Below, piece after piece: positions 17,001 through 26,614 of a stretch of 42,596 nucleotides of DNA. This DNA is from Candidatus Accumulibacter iunctus (GTDB lineage: Bacteria > Pseudomonadota > Gammaproteobacteria > Burkholderiales > Rhodocyclaceae): assembly GCA_002345025.1 (NCBI GenBank), contig DDUX01000060.1, forward strand, positions 1 through 42,596, given 5' to 3'. Below the pieces are notes generated by a model. That model did not search any database. It was not told where the DNA came from and saw only the letters and a program-made list of their open reading frames with translations. Made by a program: the position numbers and the translations under genes. The first letter of the stretch is position 1; each line of letters begins with the position of its first letter.

Positions 17001-17900
17001 TCAGGCGAAGCGCCGCAGGTGGATCAACACCGAGATCTTCGCACCCAGCCAGCCGAGGGTGGCGCCGATCGCCGCCAGCGCGGCAACATGCAGCGCCAGC
17101 AAGCCCTGCAGCGCAAAGTTGGCACCGTAGAGCTGCGCCAGTTCGGCCACCAGCGGCGTCAGCAGATGGAAACCGATTCCCACCAGCAGCGCCGCGCAGA
17201 GCCCGCCGAGGGCGCCCTGCAGCATGCCGAAGTAGTGCAGCGGGCGCTGGATATAGCTGTCGGTGGCGCCGATCAGCCGCGCCACCTCGATCTCTGCCGC
17301 CTGGGCAAGGATCTGCAGGCGGATGGTGTTGAAGGTGATGGTGACCAGCGCGCCAGCGAAAAGGACCCCGAGTAGCATGACGATCAGGTGGCCGAGGCGA
17401 AGCAGCGCATCGAAGCGCTTGACCCAGGCCGAGTCGAGCTGCACGTGCGCCACCTTGGGCCAGCCGGAGAAGCTCTTCGCCAGCCGCTCGAGCTCTGCCG
17501 GTTGCGAATCGGCGGGAGTGACGACAAAGGCATCCGGCAGCGGGTTGCGCGGCAGGCTGGCGACGATGTCCGCCATGCCCTCGGCAGCCTGCAGCCGTTT
17601 CAGCGCTTCCTCGCGCGGCACGAAGCGCCACTTGCCAACCTTCCCTGCCTGCAGGCGGGCCTCGATTTCTGCGATCTCCCGCTTGCCGGCCTCGAGGCCG
17701 AGGAAGATGCTGATCTGCTGCACCCCGGGCGAGTCGCCGCTCAGTGCGCGCAGGTTGTCGATCATCAGCCAGCCCGCCGTCGGCAGGGTCAGGGCAATGC
17801 CGATGACGAGCAGCGACAAGAGCGAATTGAGCGGCGCCGCCGCCAGCCGACGGCAGGCATCGCGAATCGCTGCCAGATGCTGCGCCAGCCAGACGCTCAT
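17001..17900 (-). CDS. ftsX: Cell division ABC transporter permease-like protein
   Basis: FtsX is the membrane partner of FtsE and links the divisome to periplasmic murein hydrolase activators. The 299-residue product has a cytoplasmic N-terminus, a first membrane segment (~residues 23-45), a periplasmic loop of ~110 residues, and three further membrane segments in the C-terminal half (LIVMLLGVLFAGALVTITFN, GALGGLCAALLVGIGFHLL, LLALHVAALAAIGATLGWLG). The ATG overlaps the ftsE stop as ATGA, indicating coupled translation in an ftsY-ftsE-ftsX operon. Confidence 0.95.
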   Translation of the reverse strand: MSVWLAQHLAAIRDACRRLAAAPLNSLLSLLVIGIALTLPTAGWLMIDNLRALSGDSPGVQQISIFLGLEAGKREIAEIEARLQAGKVGKWRFVPREEALKRLQAAEGMADIVASLPRNPLPDAFVVTPADSQPAELERLAKSFSGWPKVAHVQLDSAWVKRFDALLRLGHLIVMLLGVLFAGALVTITFNTIRLQILAQAAEIEVARLIGATDSYIQRPLHYFGMLQGALGGLCAALLVGIGFHLLTPLVAELAQLYGANFALQGLLALHVAALAAIGATLGWLGAKISVLIHLRRFA

Positions 17901-18592
17901 GCCAGAACGCCGGCAACGGCGGCATCGGACGTGGGCGGCAGCTCGGTCATTTCGCCATGGTCGAGGCGCAGGACACGCGGCCGCTGCGCGGGCAGGCTCG
18001 CCGGATCGTGGGTGGCGATCAGCACGGTGACGCCGACCTGCTGGAAAGCGTGGAAGATCTCCAGGATCTCGCGGGCAGACGCGGCGTCGAGGTTGGCTGT
18101 CGGTTCGTCGGCAAGAATGATTGCGGGCCGGTTGACCACCGCCCGCGCAATCGCCAGGCGTTGCTGCTCACCGCCGGACAGGGCGATCGGCAGCGTCCGC
18201 TCGCGATTCGGCAGGCCGACCTTGGCCAGGGCTGCTTGCGCCCGCCGCAGGGCGTCGCGTGGCGGATGACCGACGATCGCCAGCGGCAGCAGGACGTTGT
18301 CGAGGACCGTGCGATCGAAGAGCAGCTTGCGATCCTGAAACAGCAGCCCGAGCTTGCGCCGCAGGTAAGGAACGGCACTCCGGCTCAACGCCGCCAGGTT
18401 CTGGCCGCTGATGACGATACTGCCTGAAGTGGGTCGTTCGATCGCCGCCAGCAGCTTGAACAAAGTCGACTTGCCGGCCCCCGAGTGGCCAGTCAGGAAA
18501 ACCATCTCGCCGGCGGTAATCTCGAAGCTGACATGGCGCAGCGCCTCGCGGCCTTCCGGGTAGCGCTTCGTCACATCACTCGCGGTAATCAC
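17897..18592 (-). CDS. ftsE: Cell division ATP-binding protein
   Basis: FtsE is the ABC ATPase of the FtsEX complex at the division septum. The 231-residue product has Walker A GHSGAGKST (35-43), the Q-loop in GLLFQDRKLL (~82-91), the ABC signature LSGGEQQR (138-145), Walker B ILADEP (159-164) and the H-loop in VLIATHD. It starts with GTG overlapping the ftsY stop (GTGA) and ends overlapping the ftsX start. All catalytic motifs are intact. Confidence 0.97.
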   Translation of the reverse strand: MITASDVTKRYPEGREALRHVSFEITAGEMVFLTGHSGAGKSTLFKLLAAIERPTSGSIVISGQNLAALSRSAVPYLRRKLGLLFQDRKLLFDRTVLDNVLLPLAIVGHPPRDALRRAQAALAKVGLPNRERTLPIALSGGEQQRLAIARAVVNRPAIILADEPTANLDAASAREILEIFHAFQQVGVTVLIATHDPASLPAQRPRVLRLDHGEMTELPPTSDAAVAGVLA

Positions 18593-19581
18593 TCGAACAG
18601 CGCGTCCACGAAGTCACGCGCCGTGAACGGCCGCAGATCGTCGATCCCTTCGCCAACGCCGATAAAGCGGACCGGCTTCGGACACTGGCGAGCGATCGCC
18701 GCGACAACGCCACCCTTGGCCGAGCCGTCGAGTTTCGTCAGGATCAGTCCGCTGACCTGGATTGCCTTGTCGAAGGCCATGACCTGCTGCACGGCGTTCT
18801 GCCCGAAGGTGGCGTCGAGCACCAGCAGGGTTTCGTGCGGTCCGGTCGGCTCGGCCTTCTGGATGACGCGGCGGACCTTGGCGATCTCGTCCATCAGGTG
18901 CAGTTGCGTCGGCAGGCGGCCCGCGGTGTCAGCGAGGACGATGTCTATGCCGCGCGCCCTGGCGGCAGCGATCGCGTCGAAGATCACCGCCGCCGGATCG
19001 CCGGACTGCTGCGCGATGACGCTCACGTTGTTGCGCTCGCCCCAGGTCTGCAGCTGCTCGCGAGCGGCGGCGCGAAAGGTATCGCCAGCAGCCAGCAGGA
19101 CGGATAGCCCCTGCGCCTGGAAATGCTTTGCCAACTTGCCGATCGAGGTCGTCTTGCCGGCACCGTTGACGCCCGCCAGCATGATGATGAACGGACGATG
19201 GCGGCGCGGGTCGAGCGCCTCCTCGAGCGGTTGCAGCAGCTCGCAGAGGATTTCCGACAGCGCCCGCTGGATCGCGTCCGGACTGTCGAGGCGGTCGCGT
19301 CGGGCGCGCTGCCGGAGATGGTAGAGCAGATGCTGCGTTGCATCGAGACCGACATCGCTGCCCAGCAGGAGGGTCTCGAGTTCCTCGAGCAGCTCGTCGT
19401 CGACCTTGCCCCGGGCGAAGAGGTGCTTCAGCTTGCCGCCAAACTGGGCACGGGTCCGTGCCAACCCGGCCTTGAGCCGCAGCCGCCACGGCGCCTGGCT
19501 GCTGGCGTCGGTGTTCTCGACGGCGCTTGCAGTCGCCGCGGTGGCGGCCTGATCAGGGGACTTCTTGCGGAAACCAAACAT
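18589..19581 (-). CDS. ftsY: Signal recognition particle receptor, FtsY
   Basis: FtsY is the membrane-docking GTPase that receives SRP-ribosome complexes. From the ATG at 19581 the product has 330 residues: a short Ala/Lys-rich N-terminal A region (~1-35), the helical N domain (~36-125), and the G domain with GVNGAGKTT (137-145), the DTFRAAAREQL insertion-box segment, DTAGRLPT and TKLDGSAKGG. The A region is much shorter than in E. coli. An in-frame TTG 18 bases upstream is less likely. It heads the ftsY-ftsE-ftsX operon and is divergent from the M16 peptidase unit. Confidence 0.96.
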   Translation of the reverse strand: MFGFRKKSPDQAATAATASAVENTDASSQAPWRLRLKAGLARTRAQFGGKLKHLFARGKVDDELLEELETLLLGSDVGLDATQHLLYHLRQRARRDRLDSPDAIQRALSEILCELLQPLEEALDPRRHRPFIIMLAGVNGAGKTTSIGKLAKHFQAQGLSVLLAAGDTFRAAAREQLQTWGERNNVSVIAQQSGDPAAVIFDAIAAARARGIDIVLADTAGRLPTQLHLMDEIAKVRRVIQKAEPTGPHETLLVLDATFGQNAVQQVMAFDKAIQVSGLILTKLDGSAKGGVVAAIARQCPKPVRFIGVGEGIDDLRPFTARDFVDALFE

Positions 19582-19674
19582 GGGGCGTGGCTGTCTCAAA
19601 GGCGCTCAGCGGCGCAGGCGGTGGTAAGATGCCGGCCGTTTCCCGACACGCGGAAATTCTATCAGAAGCGAACC

Positions 19675-21039
19675 ATGCCGATGCGCTACGCACCACCGAT
19701 TGCCCTGCTGCTGGCCCTGGCGACCACCGCCGCATGGGCAAACCCGCACGAGCGGTTACTGGCGAACGGCCTGCGGGTCATCGTCAGGGAGGATCACCGC
19801 GCACCGACGGTGGCGCACATGGTCTGGTATCGCGCCGGCAGCATGGACGAAACCAGCGGCAGAACGGGCGTCGCGCACGTCCTCGAGCACATGATGTTCA
19901 AGGGAACGCCGACCGCCGGTCCCGGCGAGTTCAATCGCCGTGTCGCAGCCGCCGGCGGGCGCGACAACGCCTTCACCAGCCGCGACTATACCGCCTATTT
20001 TCAACAGGTGCCGAAGCAGAAGCTGCCGGAGATGATGCAGCTCGAGGCCGACCGCATGCGCCACCTGAGTCTTGATGAGAAGGAGTTCGCACAGGAGATC
20101 AAGGTCGTGATGGAGGAGCGTCGACTGCGAACCGACGATCAGCCGCAGGCGTTGCTCTACGAAAAGCTCAATGCCGTCGCCTTTCAGGTGCATCCGTATC
20201 GCGTGCCGATCATCGGCTGGATGACCGATTTGCAGAACATGACGGTCACCGACGCCCGCGCGTGGTACGAGGACTGGTATGCGCCCAACAACGCTTATGT
20301 CGTCGTTGTCGGCGACGTCGATCATCAGGAAGTCTTTCGCCTGGCTGAACAGCATTATGGAGCGCTGCCGGCGCGTACGCTGCCGGTCAGAAAGCCGCAG
20401 GACGAACCGTCCCAGGCCGGCACTCGCCGCCTGACGGTTAAGGCACCGGCAGACCTGCCGGTGGTGATGATGGCGTACAAGGTACCGGTGATACGCAACG
20501 TCGAGCAGGACGTCGACCCCTATGCGCTGGAGATGCTGGCTGCGGTGCTCGCCGGTCATGACGCCGCGCGGCTCACCCGCCATCTGGTCCGCGAGCAACG
20601 ACTGGCGGTGAGTGCGGGCGCCAGTTACGATTCCACGGCCCGTGGTCCCGGGATCTTCCATCTGCACGGGGCGCCGACCGTCGGCAGGAGCCGCGCCGAA
20701 CTCGAAGCCGGTCTGCGCGCCGAGCTGGTGCGGGTACAGGAACAGGGAGTGAGCGCCGAGGAACTGGCGCGAGCCAAGGCACAACTGATCGCCAGCCAGA
20801 TCTACAAGCTTGATTCGATCTTTGCACAAGCGATGGAAATCGGACAACTGGAGGCCGCGGGCATTCCCCACACGATGAACCGGCGAATCATCGACAAGCT
20901 GCAGGAGGTCAGCAGCGAACAGGTGCAGGCGGTCGCCAGGAAGTACTTCAGCGATGAGGCCTTGACGGTGGCCGAGCTCGATCCGCAGCCCTTGCCGCAG
21001 ACGCCGCGCCCGCGGTCGCCGTTCGTCCCCCGTCACTGA
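19675..21039 (+). CDS. M16 family zinc metallopeptidase (catalytic partner)
   Basis: A 454-residue M16B-type protease with an N-terminal signal peptide (hydrophobic core ~8-20, cleavage likely after AWA) placing it in the periplasm or envelope. The inverted zinc motif HVLEH is at 68-72, with the distal Glu in VVMEERR (~147-148). A second M16-like half follows. The next gene, 13 bases downstream, encodes an M16 protein without the zinc motif, so the two likely form an active/inactive heterodimer, as is known for other M16B pairs. The substrate is unknown. An in-frame ATG at 19681 is an alternative start. Confidence 0.93.
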   Translation: MPMRYAPPIALLLALATTAAWANPHERLLANGLRVIVREDHRAPTVAHMVWYRAGSMDETSGRTGVAHVLEHMMFKGTPTAGPGEFNRRVAAAGGRDNAFTSRDYTAYFQQVPKQKLPEMMQLEADRMRHLSLDEKEFAQEIKVVMEERRLRTDDQPQALLYEKLNAVAFQVHPYRVPIIGWMTDLQNMTVTDARAWYEDWYAPNNAYVVVVGDVDHQEVFRLAEQHYGALPARTLPVRKPQDEPSQAGTRRLTVKAPADLPVVMMAYKVPVIRNVEQDVDPYALEMLAAVLAGHDAARLTRHLVREQRLAVSAGASYDSTARGPGIFHLHGAPTVGRSRAELEAGLRAELVRVQEQGVSAEELARAKAQLIASQIYKLDSIFAQAMEIGQLEAAGIPHTMNRRIIDKLQEVSSEQVQAVARKYFSDEALTVAELDPQPLPQTPRPRSPFVPRH

Positions 21040-21052
21040 TGAGCGCTTACCG

Positions 21053-22348
21053 ATGACACCCTGCAAGTTTCTTCTCGGCTTCTGCCTTCTCCTTTGTGCC
21101 CAACTCGTGCAGGCCGGGCCGAAGATCGAACGCTGGCAGACGGCGGCCGGCACACGGGTCCTGTTCGTCGAGGACCACAGCCTGCCGATCGTCGATATCC
21201 AGGTTGACTTCGCCGCCGGAGCGGCACGCGAGCCGGCGGGCAAGGAAGGTGTGGCGGGTCTGACGCGCTCGCTGATCGACCTTGGCGCCGACGGCATGGA
21301 CGAGACGCAGATTGCCAGCCGGCTGGCGGATCTCGGTGCCCGGCTGTCGGGTGGCGTCGATCTGGATCGGACGTCGGTGACCCTGCGCACGCTGTCGATG
21401 GCCGACAAGCGTGCGCCGGCGTTCGAGTTGCTGCGCGCCATCCTGAATGGCCCGACTTTCCCCGCAGAGGCCTTCGAGCGGGAAAGGGCGCGCTCGCTGG
21501 CCGCCCTCCGGGAGGCGCTGACGCGCCCCGACGCGATCGCCAGCAAGACCTTCTGGGCGGCGATGTACCCGGCTCATCCCTATGGGCGGCAGGCGACACC
21601 GGAATCGGTGGCGGCGCTGCTGCGCGCCGACATCCTCGCCTTTCATTCTGCCAACTACGGCGCACGCTCGGCGACCGTCGCCATCGTCGGCGATCTCTCG
21701 CGGGCCGAGGCCGAGGCGCTGGCCGAGCGGCTGAGCAGCGGGTTGCCGGCGGCTTCGGCGGACACCGGGCTGCCAGTTCCACAACTGCCCGTCGGCGGTG
21801 AGCAGCGGATTGCGCATCCAGCGGCCCAGGCGCACCTGCTGATCGGGCTGCCGGCACTGAAACGGGGCGATCCCGATTTCTTTCCGCTGGCGGTCGGCAA
21901 CTACTCGCTGGGCGGCGGCGGCTTCGTCTCGCGCCTGGTGAAGGAAGTGCGCGACAAGCGTGGGCTGGCTTACAGTGTGCACAGCTATTTCCTGCCGCTG
22001 CAGCAGCTCGGACCGTTTCAGATTGGTCTGCAGACGCGCAAGGGGCAGGCTGATGAAGCCCTGCGGTTGACGCGTTCGGTCCTCGCTGCCTTCCTCGAGC
22101 AGGGGCCGAGCGAAGCCGAGCTGCAGGCGGCGAAGCAGAACCTGATCGGCAGCTTTCCGCTGCGTCTCGACAGCAATCGCAAGATTCTGGAAAATGTGGC
22201 GATGATCGCCTTCTACGACCTGCCGCTCGATTATCTCGATCGCTATCCCGAAAACATCGAGCGGGTAACGGTGGCCGAGATTCAGGCCGCGTTTGCGCGG
22301 CGGCTGCCGGTAGAGCATCTGGTCACCGTCGTCGTTGCCGGAGACTAG
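21053..22348 (+). CDS. M16 family protein lacking the zinc motif (non-catalytic partner)
   Basis: The 431-residue product begins with a signal peptide (FLLGFCLLLCAQLVQA, cleavage ~residue 21). At the place where active M16 enzymes have HxxEH it reads GVAGLTRSLIDLG, so it cannot bind zinc in the usual way. The C-terminal half keeps the DKRGLAYSVHSYF segment, the Arg/Tyr motif that in M16B dimers completes the active site of the partner subunit. It is 13 bases after the catalytic gene and overlaps rsmD by 14 bases, all in one unit. Confidence 0.92.
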   Translation: MTPCKFLLGFCLLLCAQLVQAGPKIERWQTAAGTRVLFVEDHSLPIVDIQVDFAAGAAREPAGKEGVAGLTRSLIDLGADGMDETQIASRLADLGARLSGGVDLDRTSVTLRTLSMADKRAPAFELLRAILNGPTFPAEAFERERARSLAALREALTRPDAIASKTFWAAMYPAHPYGRQATPESVAALLRADILAFHSANYGARSATVAIVGDLSRAEAEALAERLSSGLPAASADTGLPVPQLPVGGEQRIAHPAAQAHLLIGLPALKRGDPDFFPLAVGNYSLGGGGFVSRLVKEVRDKRGLAYSVHSYFLPLQQLGPFQIGLQTRKGQADEALRLTRSVLAAFLEQGPSEAELQAAKQNLIGSFPLRLDSNRKILENVAMIAFYDLPLDYLDRYPENIERVTVAEIQAAFARRLPVEHLVTVVVAGD

Positions 22349-22907
22349 CACCCTGAACTCGGTGCGCATCATCGGCGGCGAGTGGCGACGGCGGCTGCTG
22401 CGTTTTCCCGCTGCGCCGGATTTGCGGCCGACGCCGGATCGTGTCCGGGAGACCCTGTTCAACTGGCTCGGGCAGGATCTCTCCGGAGCGGTGTGCCTCG
22501 ATCTCTTCGCCGGCAGCGGCGCCCTCGGTTTCGAGGCGGCTTCGCGTGGCGCCCGCCGGGTGGTGATGGTCGAGCATTCGTTGGCAGCGCTGCAGGCGCT
22601 CGAGAGCAACGCCCGGATGCTGGGTAGCGACGAGCGCCTGCAGATCGTTCGTGCCGATGCGCGACGATTCCTTGCCGCAGTCGATGCGCCTTTTGATTTG
22701 CTGTTTCTCGACCCGCCCTTCCACCAGGGGTGGATCGAACGGCTGGCACCAATGCTCGGAGGCGTGCTGAGCGACAGCGGGGCAATCTACGCCGAGGCAG
22801 AGCGATTCCTGCCGGGTTGCGGTGGCTGGCGAACAGTGCGCCATGGCCACGCAGGCCGGGTCTTCTATCACTTGATGCAGCGAGGCGATCTGGATGACGC
22901 TGAATAA
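22335..22907 (+). CDS. rsmD: 16S rRNA (guanine966-N2)-methyltransferase
   Basis: RsmD methylates N2 of G966 in 16S rRNA. The 190-residue product has VRIIGGEWRRRLL at the N-terminus, the RPTPDRVRETLFNWL segment, the SAM-binding DLFAGSGALGFEA, and the catalytic motif LDPPF. I give the TTG at 22335, overlapping the M16 gene; a GTG at 22362 would start directly at the conserved RIIGGEW block, and neither has a clear ribosome site, so the start is uncertain by nine codons. It overlaps coaD by 14 bases. Confidence 0.93.
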   Translation: MPETSTLNSVRIIGGEWRRRLLRFPAAPDLRPTPDRVRETLFNWLGQDLSGAVCLDLFAGSGALGFEAASRGARRVVMVEHSLAALQALESNARMLGSDERLQIVRADARRFLAAVDAPFDLLFLDPPFHQGWIERLAPMLGGVLSDSGAIYAEAERFLPGCGGWRTVRHGHAGRVFYHLMQRGDLDDAE

Positions 22908-23397
22908 TCGGCTGGCAATCTATGCCGGAACCTTCGATCCGATGACACGTGGTCACGAGGATCTCGTGCGGCGTGCGTCCTGCCTCTTCGACAGGGTGAT
23001 CGTCGCCATCGCGGCGAACCAGCCGAAGCGGCCGTTCTTCTCGCTTGCCGAGCGGGTTGAGCTGGCACGGGAGGTACTGGCGCGCTACCCGAATGCCGAG
23101 GTCTGCGGCTTTGATGGGCTACTGATGGACTTTCTGCACGCCAAGGGAGCGAAAGTGATCATCCGTGGCCTGCGCGCAGTATCCGACTTCGACTACGAGT
23201 TCCAGCTCGCGGGAATGAACCGCAACCTGTACCCGGAAGTCGAAACCGTATTCCTGACCCCGAGTGAGCAGTACCTGTTCATTTCGGCGACGATGGTTCG
23301 TGAGATCGCCGTTCTCGGCGGCGATGTCAGCAAGTTTGTCCAGCCGGTGGTGCGCGAGCGGCTCGACAAGCGCGTCCGAGAAATTTCAACGACCTGA
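22894..23397 (+). CDS. coaD: Phosphopantetheine adenylyltransferase
   Basis: CoaD transfers AMP from ATP to 4'-phosphopantetheine, the penultimate step of coenzyme A synthesis. The 167-residue product has the nucleotidyltransferase motif in GTFDPMTRGHEDL (TxGH form), the VIIRGLRAVSDFDYEFQ region that binds pantetheine phosphate, and the C-terminal ISATMVREIAVLGGDVS. Its start overlaps rsmD. It sits between rsmD and the ferredoxin gene, an arrangement common in Proteobacteria. Confidence 0.97.
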   Translation: MTLNNRLAIYAGTFDPMTRGHEDLVRRASCLFDRVIVAIAANQPKRPFFSLAERVELAREVLARYPNAEVCGFDGLLMDFLHAKGAKVIIRGLRAVSDFDYEFQLAGMNRNLYPEVETVFLTPSEQYLFISATMVREIAVLGGDVSKFVQPVVRERLDKRVREISTT

Positions 23398-23410
23398 AGG
23401 AACAGCAAGC

Positions 23411-23671
23411 ATGGCTCTGATTATTACCGACGAATGCATCAACTGCGACGTGTGCGAGCCGGAGTGCCCGAACGAAGCAATCTACCAGGGCGCCGAGATC
23501 TACGAGATCGACCCGAAAAAGTGCACCGAGTGTGTCGGCCATTACGATACGCCGCAATGCGTCGAGGTATGTCCGGTCGATTGCATCCCGAAGGATCCGG
23601 CGCACCAGGAGAGCGAGGAGCAGTTGTGGGTCAAGTACGAGCAACTTACCGGCAACCCGGCGCGCCGCTGA
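23411..23671 (+). CDS. 2[4Fe-4S] ferredoxin, YfhL type
   Basis: An 86-residue cytoplasmic ferredoxin. The first cluster motif is CINCDVCEPECP. The second has the longer spacing of the YfhL/Alvin class, CTECVGHYDTPQC followed by CPVDC, with 8 residues inserted between two ligands. The C-terminal extension (EQLWVKYEQLTG) is also typical of that class. It is the last gene of the M16-rsmD-coaD unit, 13 bases after coaD, and is followed by an intrinsic terminator. Confidence 0.95.
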   Translation: MALIITDECINCDVCEPECPNEAIYQGAEIYEIDPKKCTECVGHYDTPQCVEVCPVDCIPKDPAHQESEEQLWVKYEQLTGNPARR

Positions 23672-23703
23672 TCGCCACCGGGGCGTCTTCGGACACCCGC
23701 GAC

Positions 23704-23730
23704 AGCCGCCCATCCGGGCGGCTTCGTTTT
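23704..23730 (+). terminator. Intrinsic terminator after the ferredoxin gene
   Basis: AGCCGCCC (23704-23711), loop ATCC, GGGCGGCT (23716-23723), then TCGTTTT. An 8-bp perfect G+C-rich stem with a T-rich tail, 32 bases past the ferredoxin stop; it should end the M16-M16-rsmD-coaD-ferredoxin transcript. Confidence 0.85.
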
Positions 23731-23752
23731 CGTGTCGCGACCGCGAAAGGTG

Positions 23753-25081
23753 CTACTCGATCGTCGCCAGGGTGATCTGGCCGGCAAGCTCGAGCTGCGC
23801 CTGCAGTGCCAGCCGCGAGGCCATGAAGCGCGCCCGCTGCACGCCATCGAGAGGCGTCGCCGTCGGCAGCGCGAGCGCCTGCGGATCGACCTGTTCGTCG
23901 TTGACGCGAAACTCATAGTGCAGGTGCGGGCCGCTGGCCAGTCCGGTCTGACCGACGTAGCCGATGGTGTCGCCTTGCTGCACGCGCACACCCTTGCGGA
24001 TACCGGCGGCGAAATCGTTGAGGTGGCCGTAGGCTGTCGAGTAGGCGCCCTGATGCCGCAGGACGATCAGCTTGCCGTAGCCCCCCTGGTAGTCGGCCGA
24101 GTCGACGACGCCATCGGCGACGGCAAACACGCGCGTCCCGACCGGCGCCGCGTAGTCCACCCCCTTGTGTGCGCGCAGCGTCTGCAGGATCGGATGCATG
24201 CGGGCGTCGGAAAAGCCTGAAGTCAGACGCGAGAACTCGATCGGGGTCAGCAGGAAAGTGTTGCGCACACTTCTGCCGTCGGCGGTGTAGTAGGCTCCTT
24301 CGTGCGCTCCGGTATCGAACCAGAAGGCCTGCAGCGTCTTCTGCCGCGTCGTGACGGTGGCGGCCAGGATGCGGCCGCTGCCCAGCGTCTGCCCGCGATG
24401 AGCGAGCGTTTCGTAGACCAGCGAGAAGCTGTCACCGCGGCGCAGCCCGCGGTGGAAGTCGATCTCGCTGCCGAAGATCTCGACCAGCTGCCTGGTGATC
24501 GCGTCCGGAACGTCTGCCGCATCGCTGGCGGCAAAGAACGAACTGCGGATCTCGCTCGAGGCGATCCGGTGCTGGACATCGAACTGCAGCTCAGTGTCGA
24601 GCGCAACAAGACCCTGCGCGCGACGTTCGATCAGCAGCAGGCGCTTGCTGGCGGGCACCGCCACATGCAGGGCGAGCAACTCGCCGGCCGCCCCGGAGCG
24701 GGCGCTCACCGTGATGCCGGGGCGCAGCTCGTGCACGAGCTTGCGCGCCGTCCGGTCGTTGCGCAGAAAATGGAGCACCTGTCGGTCACTGATTCCGAGC
24801 CGGTTCAGCAGACTGGCAACGGTGTCGCTGCGCAACATCCGCTCCTCGCGCAGGAAAGCCTCGCTGCCACCGTCGAGGACACGCGTGGCAGGCGCCGGCA
24901 GCGCCTCGACGACCATCGGCAGATCGGCGACCGGCGGCTTGGCCGAGGGGGCGATGGCGAAAGCGGCGACCATGCTGAGCAGGGAGACAGCACTGACCGC
25001 GAGCGCGGCCCAGCGATGGCGTCGCAGTCGGTCGATAGCTGGAAGGGAATGCGTTAGAATCCGGCGCTTCACGTGATCCAT
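23753..25081 (-). CDS. Membrane-anchored M23 family metallopeptidase (MepM/YebA-like)
   Basis: The 442-residue product has a short basic cytoplasmic start, one membrane segment (~residues 25-45), a periplasmic N-terminal region with an OapA/LysM-like part (RSDTVASLLNRLGISDRQV), and a C-terminal M23 LytM domain. Zinc ligands are visible in HPILQTLRAHKGVDYAAPVGT (read here as HxxxD region) and GPHLHYEFRVN. Homologues are DD-endopeptidases that cut peptidoglycan cross-links during growth. It is divergent from tyrS with a 79-base spacer and convergent with the ferredoxin unit. All catalytic motifs look intact. Confidence 0.93.
   Translation of the reverse strand: MDHVKRRILTHSLPAIDRLRRHRWAALAVSAVSLLSMVAAFAIAPSAKPPVADLPMVVEALPAPATRVLDGGSEAFLREERMLRSDTVASLLNRLGISDRQVLHFLRNDRTARKLVHELRPGITVSARSGAAGELLALHVAVPASKRLLLIERRAQGLVALDTELQFDVQHRIASSEIRSSFFAASDAADVPDAITRQLVEIFGSEIDFHRGLRRGDSFSLVYETLAHRGQTLGSGRILAATVTTRQKTLQAFWFDTGAHEGAYYTADGRSVRNTFLLTPIEFSRLTSGFSDARMHPILQTLRAHKGVDYAAPVGTRVFAVADGVVDSADYQGGYGKLIVLRHQGAYSTAYGHLNDFAAGIRKGVRVQQGDTIGYVGQTGLASGPHLHYEFRVNDEQVDPQALALPTATPLDGVQRARFMASRLALQAQLELAGQITLATIE
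25055..25060 (+). promoter_or_regulatory. Possible -10 element of tyrS
   Basis: TAGAAT lies about 100 bases upstream of the tyrS ATG, inside the N-terminal codons of the divergent M23 gene. No clear -35 is seen, so this is tentative. Confidence 0.3.
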
Positions 25082-25160
25082 GGGCTCTCGGCAGCAGGGC
25101 CGGGCAGTCTAGCACAGAAAACCCCTCTCACCAGAAGCAATCCAGACACACGAGGACCGC

Positions 25161-26360
<1,200 letters not shown>

Positions 26361-26536
26361 TCTCGGCACCGAGTCCGCGCAGGCCCGAAGGCCAAGCGCC
26401 ACTGCCACCTCCGGGTGCGGATCTTCTGGTCGGCGCAGATCCCCGGGGTGCCGCAGGACGGGAAACGACAGAATGGCGGCAAAGGCAGCGACAAAGTCTC
26501 GGCACAGCCGGTTGCGCATTCGTCCGCACGAGGAGT

Positions 26537-26556
26537 TTAGTATACTGTCCCCGAAT
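26537..26556. other. Short motif resembling a flank of REP-associated transposase elements
   Basis: TTAGTATACTGTCCCCGAAT lies in the spacer after tyrS. From memory, closely similar sequences flank Y1/RAYT-type transposase genes in Proteobacteria, but no transposase is present and only one end is seen. It may be a relic or chance. Confidence 0.25.
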
Positions 26557-26564
26557 TACGCCGC

Positions 26565-26595
26565 AAGAAAACGCCCCGGCGCGAAGCGGGGCGTT
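26565..26595 (-). terminator. Intrinsic terminator after the cytochrome c peroxidase gene
   Basis: On the minus strand AACGCCCCG (26595-26587), an 8-base loop and CGGGGCGTT (26578-26570) form a 9-bp stem running into TTTCTT. It lies about 20 bases past the peroxidase stop. It could also slow transcripts arriving from tyrS. Confidence 0.85.
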
Positions 26596-26614
26596 GCGGG
26601 GACGGAGCAGCGTC

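Noticed and set aside
19756..22609. Two long minus-strand frames opposite the M16 pair
   Set aside because: Both are shadows of the signal-peptide-bearing plus-strand proteases.
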